NCBI RefSeq assembly: GCF_022631235.3
Contig: NZ_CP093310.2
Location: 744,001-808,000, forward strand
DNA: 64,000 nt
Direction: 5' to 3'
Source: Psychrobacter raelei
GTDB taxonomy: Bacteria; Pseudomonadota; Gammaproteobacteria; Pseudomonadales; Moraxellaceae
Below, one piece after another: positions 46,878 through 56,147 of the stretch. Position 1 is the stretch's first letter. The number at the start of each line of letters is the position of its first letter. The notes below the pieces were generated by a model. The model made no database searches. It saw only the letters and a program-made list of their open reading frames with translations, and was not told the origin of the DNA. Both the position numbers and the translations under genes were made by a program.

Positions 46878-47357
46878 GACGGACTCCTAATAAAGTTGTA
46901 AAGCATCACTATGGCATGTCAATCATGCCCAATAAGAGAGGGGCTCTACCTACTCAAGATAACGAATCACAATGCGGCTATGGACACAGAGGACTGCAAC
47001 TTGAATAAAATGTTAACAGAAAGATGGTGGTCGTACCCTTTTATCGCCACAACGAAAGGTGGGTGACCAGGATAAAATTTTTAAGGGCGTATTTATACCA
47101 CACAATCAGTTTTTTTTCAAATTAATTGTGTCGGCATTATCGCATACTTCACTCCAAACATTAAGCCAAAACACATATTATTTATACGCCAACTGGCTAT
47201 TTTTATAAAATAAGGCCAGCTAAAATATAGATTGGGCTAAAATGAATGGGTGGGCAAAATAAAAGTGCCATGTTCAATCAAGCTATTATAGCAGATAATA
47301 TCCCTCCCGTTGCTATAGCCGCTATGGCAAAAGCTATAAAAAATTAGGCAGATCGTC
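46878..47357. other. Divergent gap between rpmB and the AmpG-like gene
   Basis: A 480-base gap. On the minus strand TTGACA at 46922-46917 has only a poor -10 (ACAACT) at the right distance. Inverted arms ACACAAT (47100-47106) and ATTGTGT (47125-47131) flank a run of eight T. No gene or known RNA recognised. Confidence 0.4.
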
Positions 47358-48899
47358 ATGATGCCCCCTTCTTCATCCTCTAGCAGCAGTACCGATTCAA
47401 GCGTGTACACTAATGTTGATCCAACAGGCTCTGCGCTTAATTTAGCAGATAGTGGACCACCTGAATCACAAAATGATGGTCCGCCTTATACGCTGCTTAC
47501 TGTGTTATTGACCTTATATTTCGCCCAAGGCTTACCTTCGGGCTTTATAACCCAAGCCTTGCCAGCCATATTGCGTGATTATGACGTGTCCCTTGAGATG
47601 ATTGGCTTGTCTGGGCTACTACTGGCTCCTTGGGCGCTGAAGTTTTTGTGGGCACCTGTGGTTGATCAGTACTTCTCACCTAAGTGGGGACGCTCACGCA
47701 GCTGGATATTGCCGCTTCAGCTGTTGTCAGCAATGATAGTGGCCGCAGTGGGCTTATTTAATCCGCAGCAGTTAAGCACGCCGCAGACCTTGTGGGCTCT
47801 ATATGCTTTACTGTTTTTTTTGAGTTTAATTGGTGCCACCCATGATGTGGCAGCCGATGGGCTTGCGACCCGATCTTTAAGTCAATTGGTGCGCCAAAGC
47901 AGCGACAATAAAGCGATAGAGGCGACAAGTACAGCCCATAACCCTTACCAAGGCATGGGCAATGCCGTGCAAGTGATAGGTTATCGCTTAGGGCTTATCT
48001 TGGGTGGCGGGGTGTTTTTATTGGTGCTAGGCAACTGGTCCTGGCGTTATAGCTTTTTTGCTATGGCGGCTCTGATTGTGCTTAATACCTTGCCGATTTG
48101 GCGCTACCCTGAGAATAAGCACATTGCTATTAGTCAGCATCAAACACAAGCCAAAACAGATCGTATGTTGTCACAGATAGGCCATCAGAGGCAAGCTTCT
48201 AGCACCTCTGATGAAACTCTAGCCGAGCCTAAAGCGCGCTCTGTGGCTCATTATTTAACAGACAACTATGGTTATTTTTGGCATAACCGTGAAATGCGCG
48301 CTTGGCTTACCGTGCTACTGAGCTTTAAGATAGTCGATGGTATCTCAAGTGGTATGGTTAAGCCAATGATGGTGGATATGGGTATACCCACTGGTAGTAT
48401 AGGGCTGTGGGTGAGTGTGCTTGGTTCAGGGGCTTCCTTACTTGGGGCGGCACTGGCCGCTTGGCTGCTAAAACGTATGGCCCATCACACAGCACTGCTT
48501 AGCTTTAATGCATTTCAGGTAGTGACTACAGGGCTTTATGTACTGGTGGCAATAGGCTTTGAGCATCCTAATTGGCTAGGTGTTGGGGCAGGTGCATCCA
48601 TACCGTTTTGGTGGACCTATGCTGCCAATGCTGTAGAGCATATGGCTGCGGCAATGGCGCTGGTGGCGATGCTGACTATGGTGATGCATTATGCCCGTCA
48701 CCAGAAGGCGGGCAGTGACTTCACCACTCAGGTGTGTCTGCTCACCGTGTTTAGCGGTGTCAGTCACTTAGTCAGTGGATTTATCGCTGCACAATTGGGC
48801 TATAGTGGCCACTTTGTGCTTAGTGTGGCGGTGGGTGTGCTGTGTTTGTTGCCCATTATTTATTGGCGTAGCGTCTTTGTTAGATCAGCCACTGATTAA
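47358..48899 (+). CDS. MFS permease, AmpG/RhtX-like
   Basis: A 513-residue permease with about 12-14 helices. LLTLYFAQGLPSGFITQALPAILRDY, LLLAPWALKFLWAPVVDQY and SWILPLQLLSA are typical of the AmpG (anhydromuropeptide) and RhtX/FptX (siderophore) branch of the major facilitator superfamily. A polar, Ser-rich 40-residue N-terminus and a Gln/Ser/Thr-rich central loop (about 260-295) are added. Substrate cannot be decided: muropeptide recycling or siderophore uptake. Start ATG 47358 or the adjacent ATG 47361; no strong Shine-Dalgarno. It ends 61 bases before IS630 copy 2. Confidence 0.75.
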   Translation: MMPPSSSSSSSTDSSVYTNVDPTGSALNLADSGPPESQNDGPPYTLLTVLLTLYFAQGLPSGFITQALPAILRDYDVSLEMIGLSGLLLAPWALKFLWAPVVDQYFSPKWGRSRSWILPLQLLSAMIVAAVGLFNPQQLSTPQTLWALYALLFFLSLIGATHDVAADGLATRSLSQLVRQSSDNKAIEATSTAHNPYQGMGNAVQVIGYRLGLILGGGVFLLVLGNWSWRYSFFAMAALIVLNTLPIWRYPENKHIAISQHQTQAKTDRMLSQIGHQRQASSTSDETLAEPKARSVAHYLTDNYGYFWHNREMRAWLTVLLSFKIVDGISSGMVKPMMVDMGIPTGSIGLWVSVLGSGASLLGAALAAWLLKRMAHHTALLSFNAFQVVTTGLYVLVAIGFEHPNWLGVGAGASIPFWWTYAANAVEHMAAAMALVAMLTMVMHYARHQKAGSDFTTQVCLLTVFSGVSHLVSGFIAAQLGYSGHFVLSVAVGVLCLLPIIYWRSVFVRSATD

Positions 48900-48960
48900 A
48901 GTTTATGGCTTAGACAAGGCATTTAACTTAGCATTAATCAATAACTAGGCATGAATAATA

Positions 48961-50079
48961 CCAATTCTAAGAAATAAGGTACAATACAACCAACTCAACA
49001 ACATAATAGAATCATATGCCGAAAAAGACCCCTAGAAATCATAAACTCACAGACCACGATTTTCTGCAATTGTCTAAAACAGAAGGCAATGCCAGAGCGC
49101 GAATCAGACTACTCATGCTGCATCAACTGAGTCAAGGTCATCCTATAGCGACCGTCGCAGAGAACTTTGGCTATAACCCTAGAAGCGTCTATACCATAAG
49201 AAGGAAATACTGGTTGCATGGTATCACTAGTGTCTATGACGCAGCTGGCAGAGGCAGAAAGAGTCTTTTAGCAGAAAAAGACATAGAACCATTCAAACAA
49301 GCGATAGTAGAAGCTCAGCAGCAAAGAGGTGGTGGTAGGCTCACGGCAAAAGACATCGCACAAATCGCCAAGGAGCAATTTAACGCCAACTATACCCCTA
49401 AAGCGATCTATCCTCTCATGAAACGTATTGGTATGAGCTGGATATCTGCGCGTAGTCAGCATCCTAAGGCAGATCCTAAAGTCATGGAGGCATATAAAAA
49501 AACTTCCTTGAGCAGGTAAAGCAAGTTCTACCTGATGGTGTTGATATCAAGCAAGTTGATATATGGTTTCAGGATGAAACACGTATTGGACAACAAGGTT
49601 CTATCACAAGGGTTTGGCACTATAAAGGACAAAGACCTCGAATAGTCAGGCAACAGCAGTTTGAATCGACTTATCTGTTTGGTGCCTTTAATCCGGCGAC
49701 AGGTGAGAGTGTTGGACTTGTTCTACCTTATGTGAATAAGCAAGCCATGGGATTGCATATGGAGGAAATTAGTAAAGCTGTTCCTGAAGGTCGGCATGCC
49801 GTGGTGGTTATGGATGGGGCGCTATGGCACCAACCAAGCTTGGATAAAGATAATGTGACCATGCTTAAATTGCCTCCCTACTCACCTGAACTTAACCCTG
49901 CTGAACAGGTATGGCAGTACCTTAAACAGCATTGGTTATCTAATCGCTGTTTTGAGAGTTATGATGTGATTGTCGATGCGGCATGTGACGCTTGGAATGC
50001 ATTGTGTAATGAGACTAACTTAATTAGGTCTATCACTCAGCGGGAGTGGTGCGATTTGAGTGTTATTTTTTAGAATTGG
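48961..50079 (+). mobile_element. IS630-family insertion sequence, copy 2
   Basis: A 1119-bp element with the same terminal repeats as copy 1, bracketed by TA at 48959-48960 and 50080-50081. Appears identical to copy 1, 20,688 bases away and in the same orientation. Its right end lies 58 bases beyond the ypjD stop, so it may affect the end of that transcript only. Confidence 0.95.
49016..50073 (+). CDS. IS630-family transposase with -1 frameshift, copy 2
   Basis: Frame one is 49016-49519; the catalytic frame continues to 50073. The seven-A run is at 49496-49502. Domain content is the same as in copy 1. Confidence 0.9.
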
Positions 50080-50137
50080 TATAAATAGCGTACTTGAATG
50101 CCGTCATAGAGGCCACAGTGTGAACAGGTATGAAAGA

Positions 50138-50929
50138 CTAAAGTAGCATCTCTAGCACAAACTTGCTGCCGATAAACCCAATGGCTAACACAACAAAGGC
50201 AATAATGGTCATATTGGCTGCTCGGCGTCCACGCCATCCATATTTCCAATGACCAATTAATAAGCCGCCGAATAACAGCCAAGATAAAATACTCAGCACC
50301 GTCTTATGCGCAATGTGCTGCGCCATAAGGTCACTGACATACATAAAGCCGATGGCAAGCGCTGCGGTTAATAAACCAAAGCCCACCAAAATCATATCAA
50401 ATAATAGCGACTCCATGCTTTGTAATGAGGGCAGTTTATTAACCCAAAAACGCTGCTTGGTCTTATGCTTAAGCTCTCGGATTTGAAAGCGCAAAATCAG
50501 CGCCTGAATGGCAGCCATTAGCAGCACACAATAGGCGGCGATTGACAATATAATATGCGACTCTAGCCCTGGGGTAATGTCGGTGAGTGGCGCATAAGGG
50601 GCGACACCAAAGTATCCCAAGCTTAGGCCAATAATCGCTGTGGGTGTGGCAAAAACACCCAAACTTAAAATGGGTCGATAAAAGCAAAACAGCACATAAA
50701 ACAACATGAAATAAAAGCTGGTTAAGCTTGCGGTGTTAAAAAGGTTAAAATTTAAGCCATAGATGGTAAAAATATTGGGGTATAAGCTTATGGCATGTGC
50801 CACCAGACCGACCATAAGCATGCCTAAGGTGAAGCCTTTAGCAATGGGCTTGATGCGAACCAAGGCCCAGGCCAAATGAAAGCTTACAATAAGATAGACG
50901 ATAAGTGCGATGAGGTAGGCAAGCAACAC
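50138..50929 (-). CDS. ypjD: CcsA-domain inner-membrane protein, YpjD-like
   Basis: A 263-residue protein with about eight membrane helices and a cytochrome c assembly (CcsA/CcmC-like) core, SHIILSIAAYCVLLMAAIQALIL and HKTVLSILSWLLFGGLLIGHWKYGWRGRRA. E. coli YpjD (CorE) has this fold and also lies divergent to ffh, the same arrangement as here; in E. coli it is linked to metal/cobalt resistance. The haem-binding tryptophan-rich motif of true CcsA is not obvious. The start is GTG 50929 with a weak Shine-Dalgarno. Confidence 0.85.
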   Translation of the reverse strand: MLLAYLIALIVYLIVSFHLAWALVRIKPIAKGFTLGMLMVGLVAHAISLYPNIFTIYGLNFNLFNTASLTSFYFMLFYVLFCFYRPILSLGVFATPTAIIGLSLGYFGVAPYAPLTDITPGLESHIILSIAAYCVLLMAAIQALILRFQIRELKHKTKQRFWVNKLPSLQSMESLLFDMILVGFGLLTAALAIGFMYVSDLMAQHIAHKTVLSILSWLLFGGLLIGHWKYGWRGRRAANMTIIAFVVLAIGFIGSKFVLEMLL

Positions 50930-51391
50930 GGTGTTTTGGTCCCCAAATAAATCGAGTTAACAAATTAGGTCGTAGAATGTTTGATATACTATATATGTTA
51001 TTCTGTGGCGGGTCTTAAATAATGGCCTGTACATTTTGGCTTAACAAGCACTGACGCAGCCCTCTGACTTAATGATACGCTAATTTAGCATAGAATGACT
51101 CTTATTTGCGATTGCTATACAGTTAAACTTTTGCTTTTGCTAAAATTAGCCATTTCAGTAAGCTGCTGCCTTGAAATAGTGGGTTTTAAACCAATAAATC
51201 AATAGAGCCAGTAATGCGTTTGCCAATGATGGGTTTAAAAGGCGCGAGCAAAACCAATCACCCTTATAAATAAAGTGTTATCCCAATTAAAGTCTTACTT
51301 ATTAAGCACTGCCCCAATTGAGCATGACCTGATTTGATTAATTCTTATTTTACAGCCTTAAACTTTATTAACAATTTATCGAGAAAACCCT
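50930..51391. other. ypjD-ffh divergent gap
   Basis: A 462-base gap. Candidate -10 boxes toward ffh include TATACA near 51115 and TAAAAT near 51140, without perfect -35 partners. I looked for 4.5S RNA and found no matching hairpin. No small gene seen. Confidence 0.4.
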
Positions 51392-52939
51392 ATGTTTGAT
51401 ACCTTAACCGAAAGACTCTCTGGCAGCCTGCGTAAGATTTCAGGCTCAGGACAGCTGACCGAAGACAATATTAAAGACACGCTGCGTGAAGTGCGTATGG
51501 CGCTGCTTGAGGCCGATGTCGCTCTACCTATCACCCGTGACTTCGTTAAGCGCGTAAAAGAGCAAGCGCTGGGTCAAGAGGTGTTAAAGGAATTGGCCCC
51601 AGGTCAAGCTTTCGTCAAGATTGTCTATGATGAATTAACGGAAATGATGGGCAGTGCCAATCAGCAGCTAGAGATGACCGGTAAGCCGCCTGTCGTCTAC
51701 TTACTGGCTGGTCTGCAAGGTGCCGGTAAAACCACCACAGCAGGTAAGCTTGCTAAGTACTTACAAGAGCGTCATAAGAAAAAAGTAATGCTGGTCTCAG
51801 CCGACGTTTATCGTCCGGCAGCCATTAAGCAGCTAGAGCAAGTGGCCGCTCAGGTAAACGCTAAGTTTGTAAACTCAAGCAGTGATGAGAACCCCATTGA
51901 TATCGCTAAGCGTGCCATCGAAGAGGCCAAGCTGCAGTATCAAGACATCCTAATTATCGATACCGCAGGTCGCTTGCATATCGATGAAGATATGATGGAT
52001 GAGATTAAAGCATTGACAGCAGCGGCCAATCCTTCTGAAACTCTGTTCGTTGTTGACTCAATGACCGGTCAAGATGCGGCCAATACTGCCAAAGCCTTTA
52101 ATGATGCACTGCCGCTCACTGGTGTTATCTTAACCAAGACTGATGGTGATGCCCGCGGCGGTGCGGCCTTATCTGTGCGCGCCATTACTGACAAGCCCAT
52201 TAAATTCTTGGGCCGCGGTGAAAAACTCGATGCCCTAGAAGCTTTCCACCCTGAGCGTATCGCTCAGCGTATCTTGGGCATGGGTGATGTTCTAAGCTTG
52301 GTTGAAGAAGTTGAGCAAAAAATCGACCGTGACAAAGCCGAAAAAATGGCCAAAAAAATCCAAAAGGGCGGTGAGTTTGACCTTGAGGATTTATTGACTC
52401 AGTTCCAACAGATGAAGAATATGGGCGGTATGAGTGGCTTCTTAGATAAGATGCCAGGCATGAGCGGAGCAGGTATCAAAGAGGCGCTAGAGGAAGCTAA
52501 GCCAGAAGAAAAAGTAAAAGAGATGGAAGCGCTGATTAACTCTATGACCCCTTATGAGCGCAAAAATCCTGATAAGATTAACCCAAGCCGTAAGCGCCGT
52601 ATTGCAGCGGGCTCTGGCAAACAAATCCAGGACATCAACCGTTTGCTTAAGCAGCACAAACAAATGGCAAAAATGATGAAGATGCTGTCAAAACCTGAAG
52701 GCCTAACCAAAATGATGAAAGCGGTTCAAGGCTTAACCGGTATGGGCGGCGGCGGTGCTCAAGGTGCAGGCGGTCCCTTATTTGGGGGTGGTAACACAAG
52801 TGGTAAACCTACTCAAGGTGCAGGCGGCATGCCACCCTTTGGCCTAGATCCGAATAATATGCCAAGCAAAGAAGATATGGAGCGTCAACTGAAAGACTTA
52901 GAACAACAGCTGCCTCCTGATTTTAAAAAACGCTTTTAA
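51392..52939 (+). CDS. ffh: Signal recognition particle protein Ffh
   Basis: The 515-residue GTPase of the bacterial SRP, which binds 4.5S RNA and signal sequences of nascent membrane proteins. N domain helices, then G domain with GLQGAGKTTTAGKLAKYL (G1) near residue 105, DTAGRLHID (G3), TKTDGDARGGAAL (G4) and GRGEKLDALEAFHP. The methionine-rich M domain follows (MKNMGGMSGFLDKMPGMSG, RKRRIAAGSG RNA-binding motif). A Gly-rich linker (about 445-480) lengthens the C-terminus relative to E. coli (453). ATG 51392 follows CGAGAAAACCCT. Confidence 0.98.
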   Translation: MFDTLTERLSGSLRKISGSGQLTEDNIKDTLREVRMALLEADVALPITRDFVKRVKEQALGQEVLKELAPGQAFVKIVYDELTEMMGSANQQLEMTGKPPVVYLLAGLQGAGKTTTAGKLAKYLQERHKKKVMLVSADVYRPAAIKQLEQVAAQVNAKFVNSSSDENPIDIAKRAIEEAKLQYQDILIIDTAGRLHIDEDMMDEIKALTAAANPSETLFVVDSMTGQDAANTAKAFNDALPLTGVILTKTDGDARGGAALSVRAITDKPIKFLGRGEKLDALEAFHPERIAQRILGMGDVLSLVEEVEQKIDRDKAEKMAKKIQKGGEFDLEDLLTQFQQMKNMGGMSGFLDKMPGMSGAGIKEALEEAKPEEKVKEMEALINSMTPYERKNPDKINPSRKRRIAAGSGKQIQDINRLLKQHKQMAKMMKMLSKPEGLTKMMKAVQGLTGMGGGGAQGAGGPLFGGGNTSGKPTQGAGGMPPFGLDPNNMPSKEDMERQLKDLEQQLPPDFKKRF

Positions 52940-52976
52940 GTCAGTAAAAATACTTTTAACTTGCTTAATCTGCATT

Positions 52977-53006
52977 AAGGCCAGATCAATCGATCTGGCC
53001 TTTTCT
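52977..53006 (+). terminator. Rho-independent terminator of ffh
   Basis: AAGGCCAGATC-AATC-GATCTGGCCTT is an 11-bp perfect stem followed by TTCTT. Confidence 0.9.
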
Positions 53007-53054
53007 TAAGAAGATGAGTTCTGGCTCAATCAATGCGGCACACTCAGTGATAAC

Positions 53055-54428
53055 CTACCGCTTCAAGCTATACTTCTTAGTATTGCTGCTACCAGTATAC
53101 AGCTCGCCAAAAGTCTCACGGTGGTAAAGATGGAAGCCAACGATAAAAGAGATCATACCAATGAACGTCAGATATAGAGCCGGTGCAACACCAATACGCC
53201 GAGTGGCATAAAACAACAAGAAAGGCAACACAGCGCCTAATAGCGCTGATATCACATTATAAACAACCGAAACTGCGGTCAGGCGTACCTCAGTTGGGAA
53301 TACCTGAACGAAAATCGCAGTACACAGCCCAATCATACCTGTACAAAATCCTAATAAGCCATACATCGGCAGTATGTAAAGCTCATGTCCATTAGATAAA
53401 TAGGCATAAAGCACCCAAATCTGCACAATTAAGGCCATCGATCCCAACATGAAAACTTTACCCGTCCCCATTTTATCGGCCAAGATGCCATAAATGACAC
53501 AGCCCAATATTTGCATCACCAAGGCCACTAAGCTTGCATTAATTAAGAAAGAGGGATCGTTGTAGAACTTAAGCGCTATAAGTTTGGGCAGTAACAGCAT
53601 GATGACCATGATTAAACTGGCGCGAACAAAGGATAAAACAATGGATAGCATCAAAGCTGATGAGCGCGTAACGAAAGGCTGGGTCTCTAAGGTAGATGGA
53701 TTGGCGCTCTGATTATGGTTAGCATTGGTAAAAATAGGGGTCTCTTTTACATGAGGCCATATTAGAAAAGACAAACCACCAAATAGGCCGCCTATCAGGG
53801 CCGGTATACGCCAACCATAGCTGAGCATCGCCCCAGAATCTAGTGTTCCTGTCAGTACTTTTGCACAAGTAACCGCCAACATAGAGCCAAAGATACCCCC
53901 TGCTACGGCTAGGCTACAGTAAGTTACCAGGCGATCTTTTGGAGCATGCTCAGCGATAAACACCCAGCTAAGTGGGGCATGGGCTCCAAAAGCTATACCT
54001 TGTAGTATGCGAATAACCAGAAATAAAATCGGTGCTACAACCCCGATCTGTGCATAAGTGGGTAAAAAAGCGACCAGAAAAGTTGTTATTGATAAAAAAG
54101 ACACACTGAGCATTAATGCTGGCTTTCGGCCTCGTTTATCACCATATCGACCTATCAATAAGGCACCAAGCGGGCGTGATAAAAAGCCAACACTGACAAG
54201 TCCAATCAGCTTTAATTGAATTAAGAGTGCGCTATCTGTGGCAGGAAAAAATACGGTGCCGATGGTTGGTGCTAATTTAAGATAGATAATAAAATCAAAT
54301 GCGGCAAGGGCATAACTTAAGCAAATAAAGATTATTTGATTACGAGCTACCTTACTGTCGTCACAAAGAAGCTCAGCGATATCTCCTTTATTTAATGCCG
54401 CATCTCTAGTACGAATAATATTCTCCAA
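53055..54428 (-). CDS. MFS permease, metabolite:proton symporter (MHS) type
   Basis: A 457-residue, 12-helix major facilitator protein. FDFIIYLKLAPTIGTVFFP, FLSRPLGALLIGRYGDKRGRKPAL (motif A) and IRILQGIAFGAHAPLSWVFIAEHAP are characteristic of the MHS subfamily (shikimate, proline/betaine, dicarboxylate or tricarballylate transporters). Substrate unknown. The start used is TTG 54428, without a clear Shine-Dalgarno, so the true start is uncertain. A palindrome ATTACACTGTAAT lies 61 bases upstream. No catabolic genes adjoin it. Confidence 0.8.
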   Translation of the reverse strand: MENIIRTRDAALNKGDIAELLCDDSKVARNQIIFICLSYALAAFDFIIYLKLAPTIGTVFFPATDSALLIQLKLIGLVSVGFLSRPLGALLIGRYGDKRGRKPALMLSVSFLSITTFLVAFLPTYAQIGVVAPILFLVIRILQGIAFGAHAPLSWVFIAEHAPKDRLVTYCSLAVAGGIFGSMLAVTCAKVLTGTLDSGAMLSYGWRIPALIGGLFGGLSFLIWPHVKETPIFTNANHNQSANPSTLETQPFVTRSSALMLSIVLSFVRASLIMVIMLLLPKLIALKFYNDPSFLINASLVALVMQILGCVIYGILADKMGTGKVFMLGSMALIVQIWVLYAYLSNGHELYILPMYGLLGFCTGMIGLCTAIFVQVFPTEVRLTAVSVVYNVISALLGAVLPFLLFYATRRIGVAPALYLTFIGMISFIVGFHLYHRETFGELYTGSSNTKKYSLKR

Positions 54429-54488
54429 TGAATCTTGAAATAAATTTTTAATGCCTTTTACAATGAAACTATATAAATTATACTCATA

Positions 54489-54501
54489 ATTACACTGTAA
54501 T
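54489..54501. promoter_or_regulatory. 13-bp palindrome upstream of the MHS permease
   Basis: ATTACA-C-TGTAAT is perfect. A second inverted pair AACTATA (54467-54473) and TATAGTT (54503-54509) surrounds it off-centre. Operator-like position in the AT-rich 314-base gap upstream of the permease. Confidence 0.45.
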
Positions 54502-54666
54502 GTATAGTTACTTTAAACAATAATATAAGGGTCAATCTTAAAATACTGATTTTGAGTGCACCACTATTAGGGATAACGCTAAAAATACTAGTAATAAATA
54601 GATTAGATTGGCTTAAATAATATAAAAAAATGAACTGAACTGAACTAACTCTCGATTTCCAGGCAT

Positions 54667-54703
54667 AAAAAAGACACTGCGCTTGGCTTAGTGTCTTTTT
54701 TTT
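54667..54703. terminator. Terminator after the BASS-family symporter
   Basis: AAAAAGACACT and AGTGTCTTTTT arms (54667-54678 and 54690-54703) around an 11-base loop, with A and T runs on both sides. It ends the leftward symporter gene. Confidence 0.85.
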
Positions 54704-54742
54704 AGAGAATATGAAGAGTTCAAGATATTACTGCTGTATCGA

Positions 54743-55672
54743 CTATACTTTATCTTTACGTACAAAGAAGTTCGCTACCAGTGCACCACTGAAATTGTGC
54801 CACACACTAAATATCGCACTTGGCAGGCTCGCTGCAGGGTTAAAATAAGTGGCTGCAAGCGCTGCACCAAGCCCTGAATTTTGCATACCTACTTCAATCA
54901 TAATTGCACGGCGCTGCGGCTCAGTAAAGCCACTGAGTCTTGCCAATAGGTAGCCGAGCAAATAACCAATGCAGTTGTGCAAAGCGACGACGATAAACAC
55001 CAAGATGCCACTGGTTAAAATAGTGTCACGAGAAACGGCAACGACAGCAGCAATGATGATGGCGATACCGATTACAGATACCATCGGTAAGATGTCATTG
55101 GCGATTTGTACTTTAGTGCCCAATACTTTGTGAAATGCCAAGCCTAATAAGATAGGCAAGATGACCATCTTAAAAATGGATAGCATCATGCTGGCAAGTT
55201 CAATTTCAATCAGTTGACCTGCAAATATTTTAAGTAGTATAGGCGTCATTATTGGAGCGAGAAGAGTAGATATTGAAGTGATAGATACACTCAGTGCCAC
55301 ATCCCCTTTGGCTAAAAAGGTAATGACATTGCTAGATGTGCCGCCTGGACAACAACCTACCAATATCACGCCAACAGCAATCATGGGATCTAATTTAAAC
55401 ATCATAGTCAGGGTGTAAGCAATCAAAGGCATTAAGGTGAATTGAGCTAAGAGCCCTACCAAAACTACTTTAGGTCGTCTGATAATTTCAGCAAAATCTT
55501 CTGTTCTTAATGTGGTGCCCATGCCAAACATAATAATGCCCAAGATAGGCACAATAAATTTAGCAAAAGAGGCAAAAAACTCTGGGAAAATAAAGCCCAG
55601 CACGGCGCTGAGTAGCGCCCAAATTGCAAAGGTTTTGCCTATCCACTGCGAGGCTTTGGCGATTGCTTGCAC
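54743..55672 (-). CDS. Bile acid:sodium symporter (BASS) family transporter
   Basis: A 309-residue membrane protein, about ten helices. GCCPGGTSSNVITFLAKGDVAL in helix 4 and EVGMQNSGLGAALA in helix 9 are the crossed sodium- and substrate-binding motifs of the family. Bacterial relatives carry bile acids, pantoate (PanS) or other organic anions; the substrate is not determinable. The GTG start at 55672 is well supported by AGGAGTCATATC. Single-gene unit. Confidence 0.88.
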   Translation of the reverse strand: MQAIAKASQWIGKTFAIWALLSAVLGFIFPEFFASFAKFIVPILGIIMFGMGTTLRTEDFAEIIRRPKVVLVGLLAQFTLMPLIAYTLTMMFKLDPMIAVGVILVGCCPGGTSSNVITFLAKGDVALSVSITSISTLLAPIMTPILLKIFAGQLIEIELASMMLSIFKMVILPILLGLAFHKVLGTKVQIANDILPMVSVIGIAIIIAAVVAVSRDTILTSGILVFIVVALHNCIGYLLGYLLARLSGFTEPQRRAIMIEVGMQNSGLGAALAATYFNPAASLPSAIFSVWHNFSGALVANFFVRKDKV

Positions 55673-55886
55673 GATATGACTCCTGACTCATAAACAAGGG
55701 TGATATTTAAATTACCATGCTTTTTGATCAGGAGTTATAAAAGTATTTTTTGTGGAAGTGAGAAATAAGTTGGTGGTTGGTTTGAGTTGATAGGTGTGAA
55801 AAGATTTTCGGTGGTTCGTCCTGCTATCCGCTATTGTTAGGGCTAAAACTCACCTAAGGCGGGGTTTGCGGCTTTAAAAAGAGTAG

Positions 55887-55913
55887 GTTGGTGTCGAGGT
55901 ACGAGACCCAACG
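55887..55913. repeat. REP-like imperfect hairpin
   Basis: GTTGGTGTC then GAGGTAC then GAGACCCAAC: arms GTTGG/CCAAC and GTC/GAC pair with one bulge. This resembles short dispersed GTTGGGTC...GACCCAAC repeats seen between genes in many proteobacteria. Only one copy is in the window. Part of a 475-base gap (55673-56147) without intact genes. Confidence 0.35.
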
Positions 55914-55941
55914 TTAAATTACATATAGTATTACGGAATGA

Positions 55942-56034
55942 ACGAAAACCATTATTCGTACTGTGAATAAAGGGCAGTTTGATAAATACGATTCTATTGA
56001 TGATTTATATCAGGTGTTGTTTTTAAATGTGTAA
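55942..56034 (+). pseudogene. Remnant resembling the C-terminus of a RelB/DinJ-type antitoxin
   Basis: After an in-frame TGA, thirty codons read TKTIIRTVNKGQFDKYDS then IDDLYQVLFLNV and a TAA stop. The G-x-F-x-x-Y/F-S-x-D-D-L pattern is common at the end of RelB/DinJ-like antitoxins. No start codon, upstream antitoxin half or toxin gene was found, so if real it is a decayed fragment. The evidence is a short motif only. Confidence 0.25.
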
Positions 56035-56093
56035 GCATTATTGTTGTATTAAAACTGGGTGCTTAAATAATAATTTTTTAAGCTAGTAAACCA

Positions 56094-56125
56094 AAAAGCG
56101 GGCTCCATTTACGAAGCCCGCTTTT
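56094..56125. terminator. Terminator of metH
   Basis: AAAAGCGGGCT (56094-56104) and AGCCCGCTTTT (56115-56125) form an 11-bp stem with a 10-base loop. Read leftward it follows the metH stop by 23 bases. Confidence 0.9.
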
Positions 56126-56147
56126 AATTTGTCTAACTAAGATAAGC

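Noticed and set aside
50930..51391. 4.5S RNA gene next to ffh
   Set aside because: No long hairpin with the GGAA/AGCA-type conserved loop was found.
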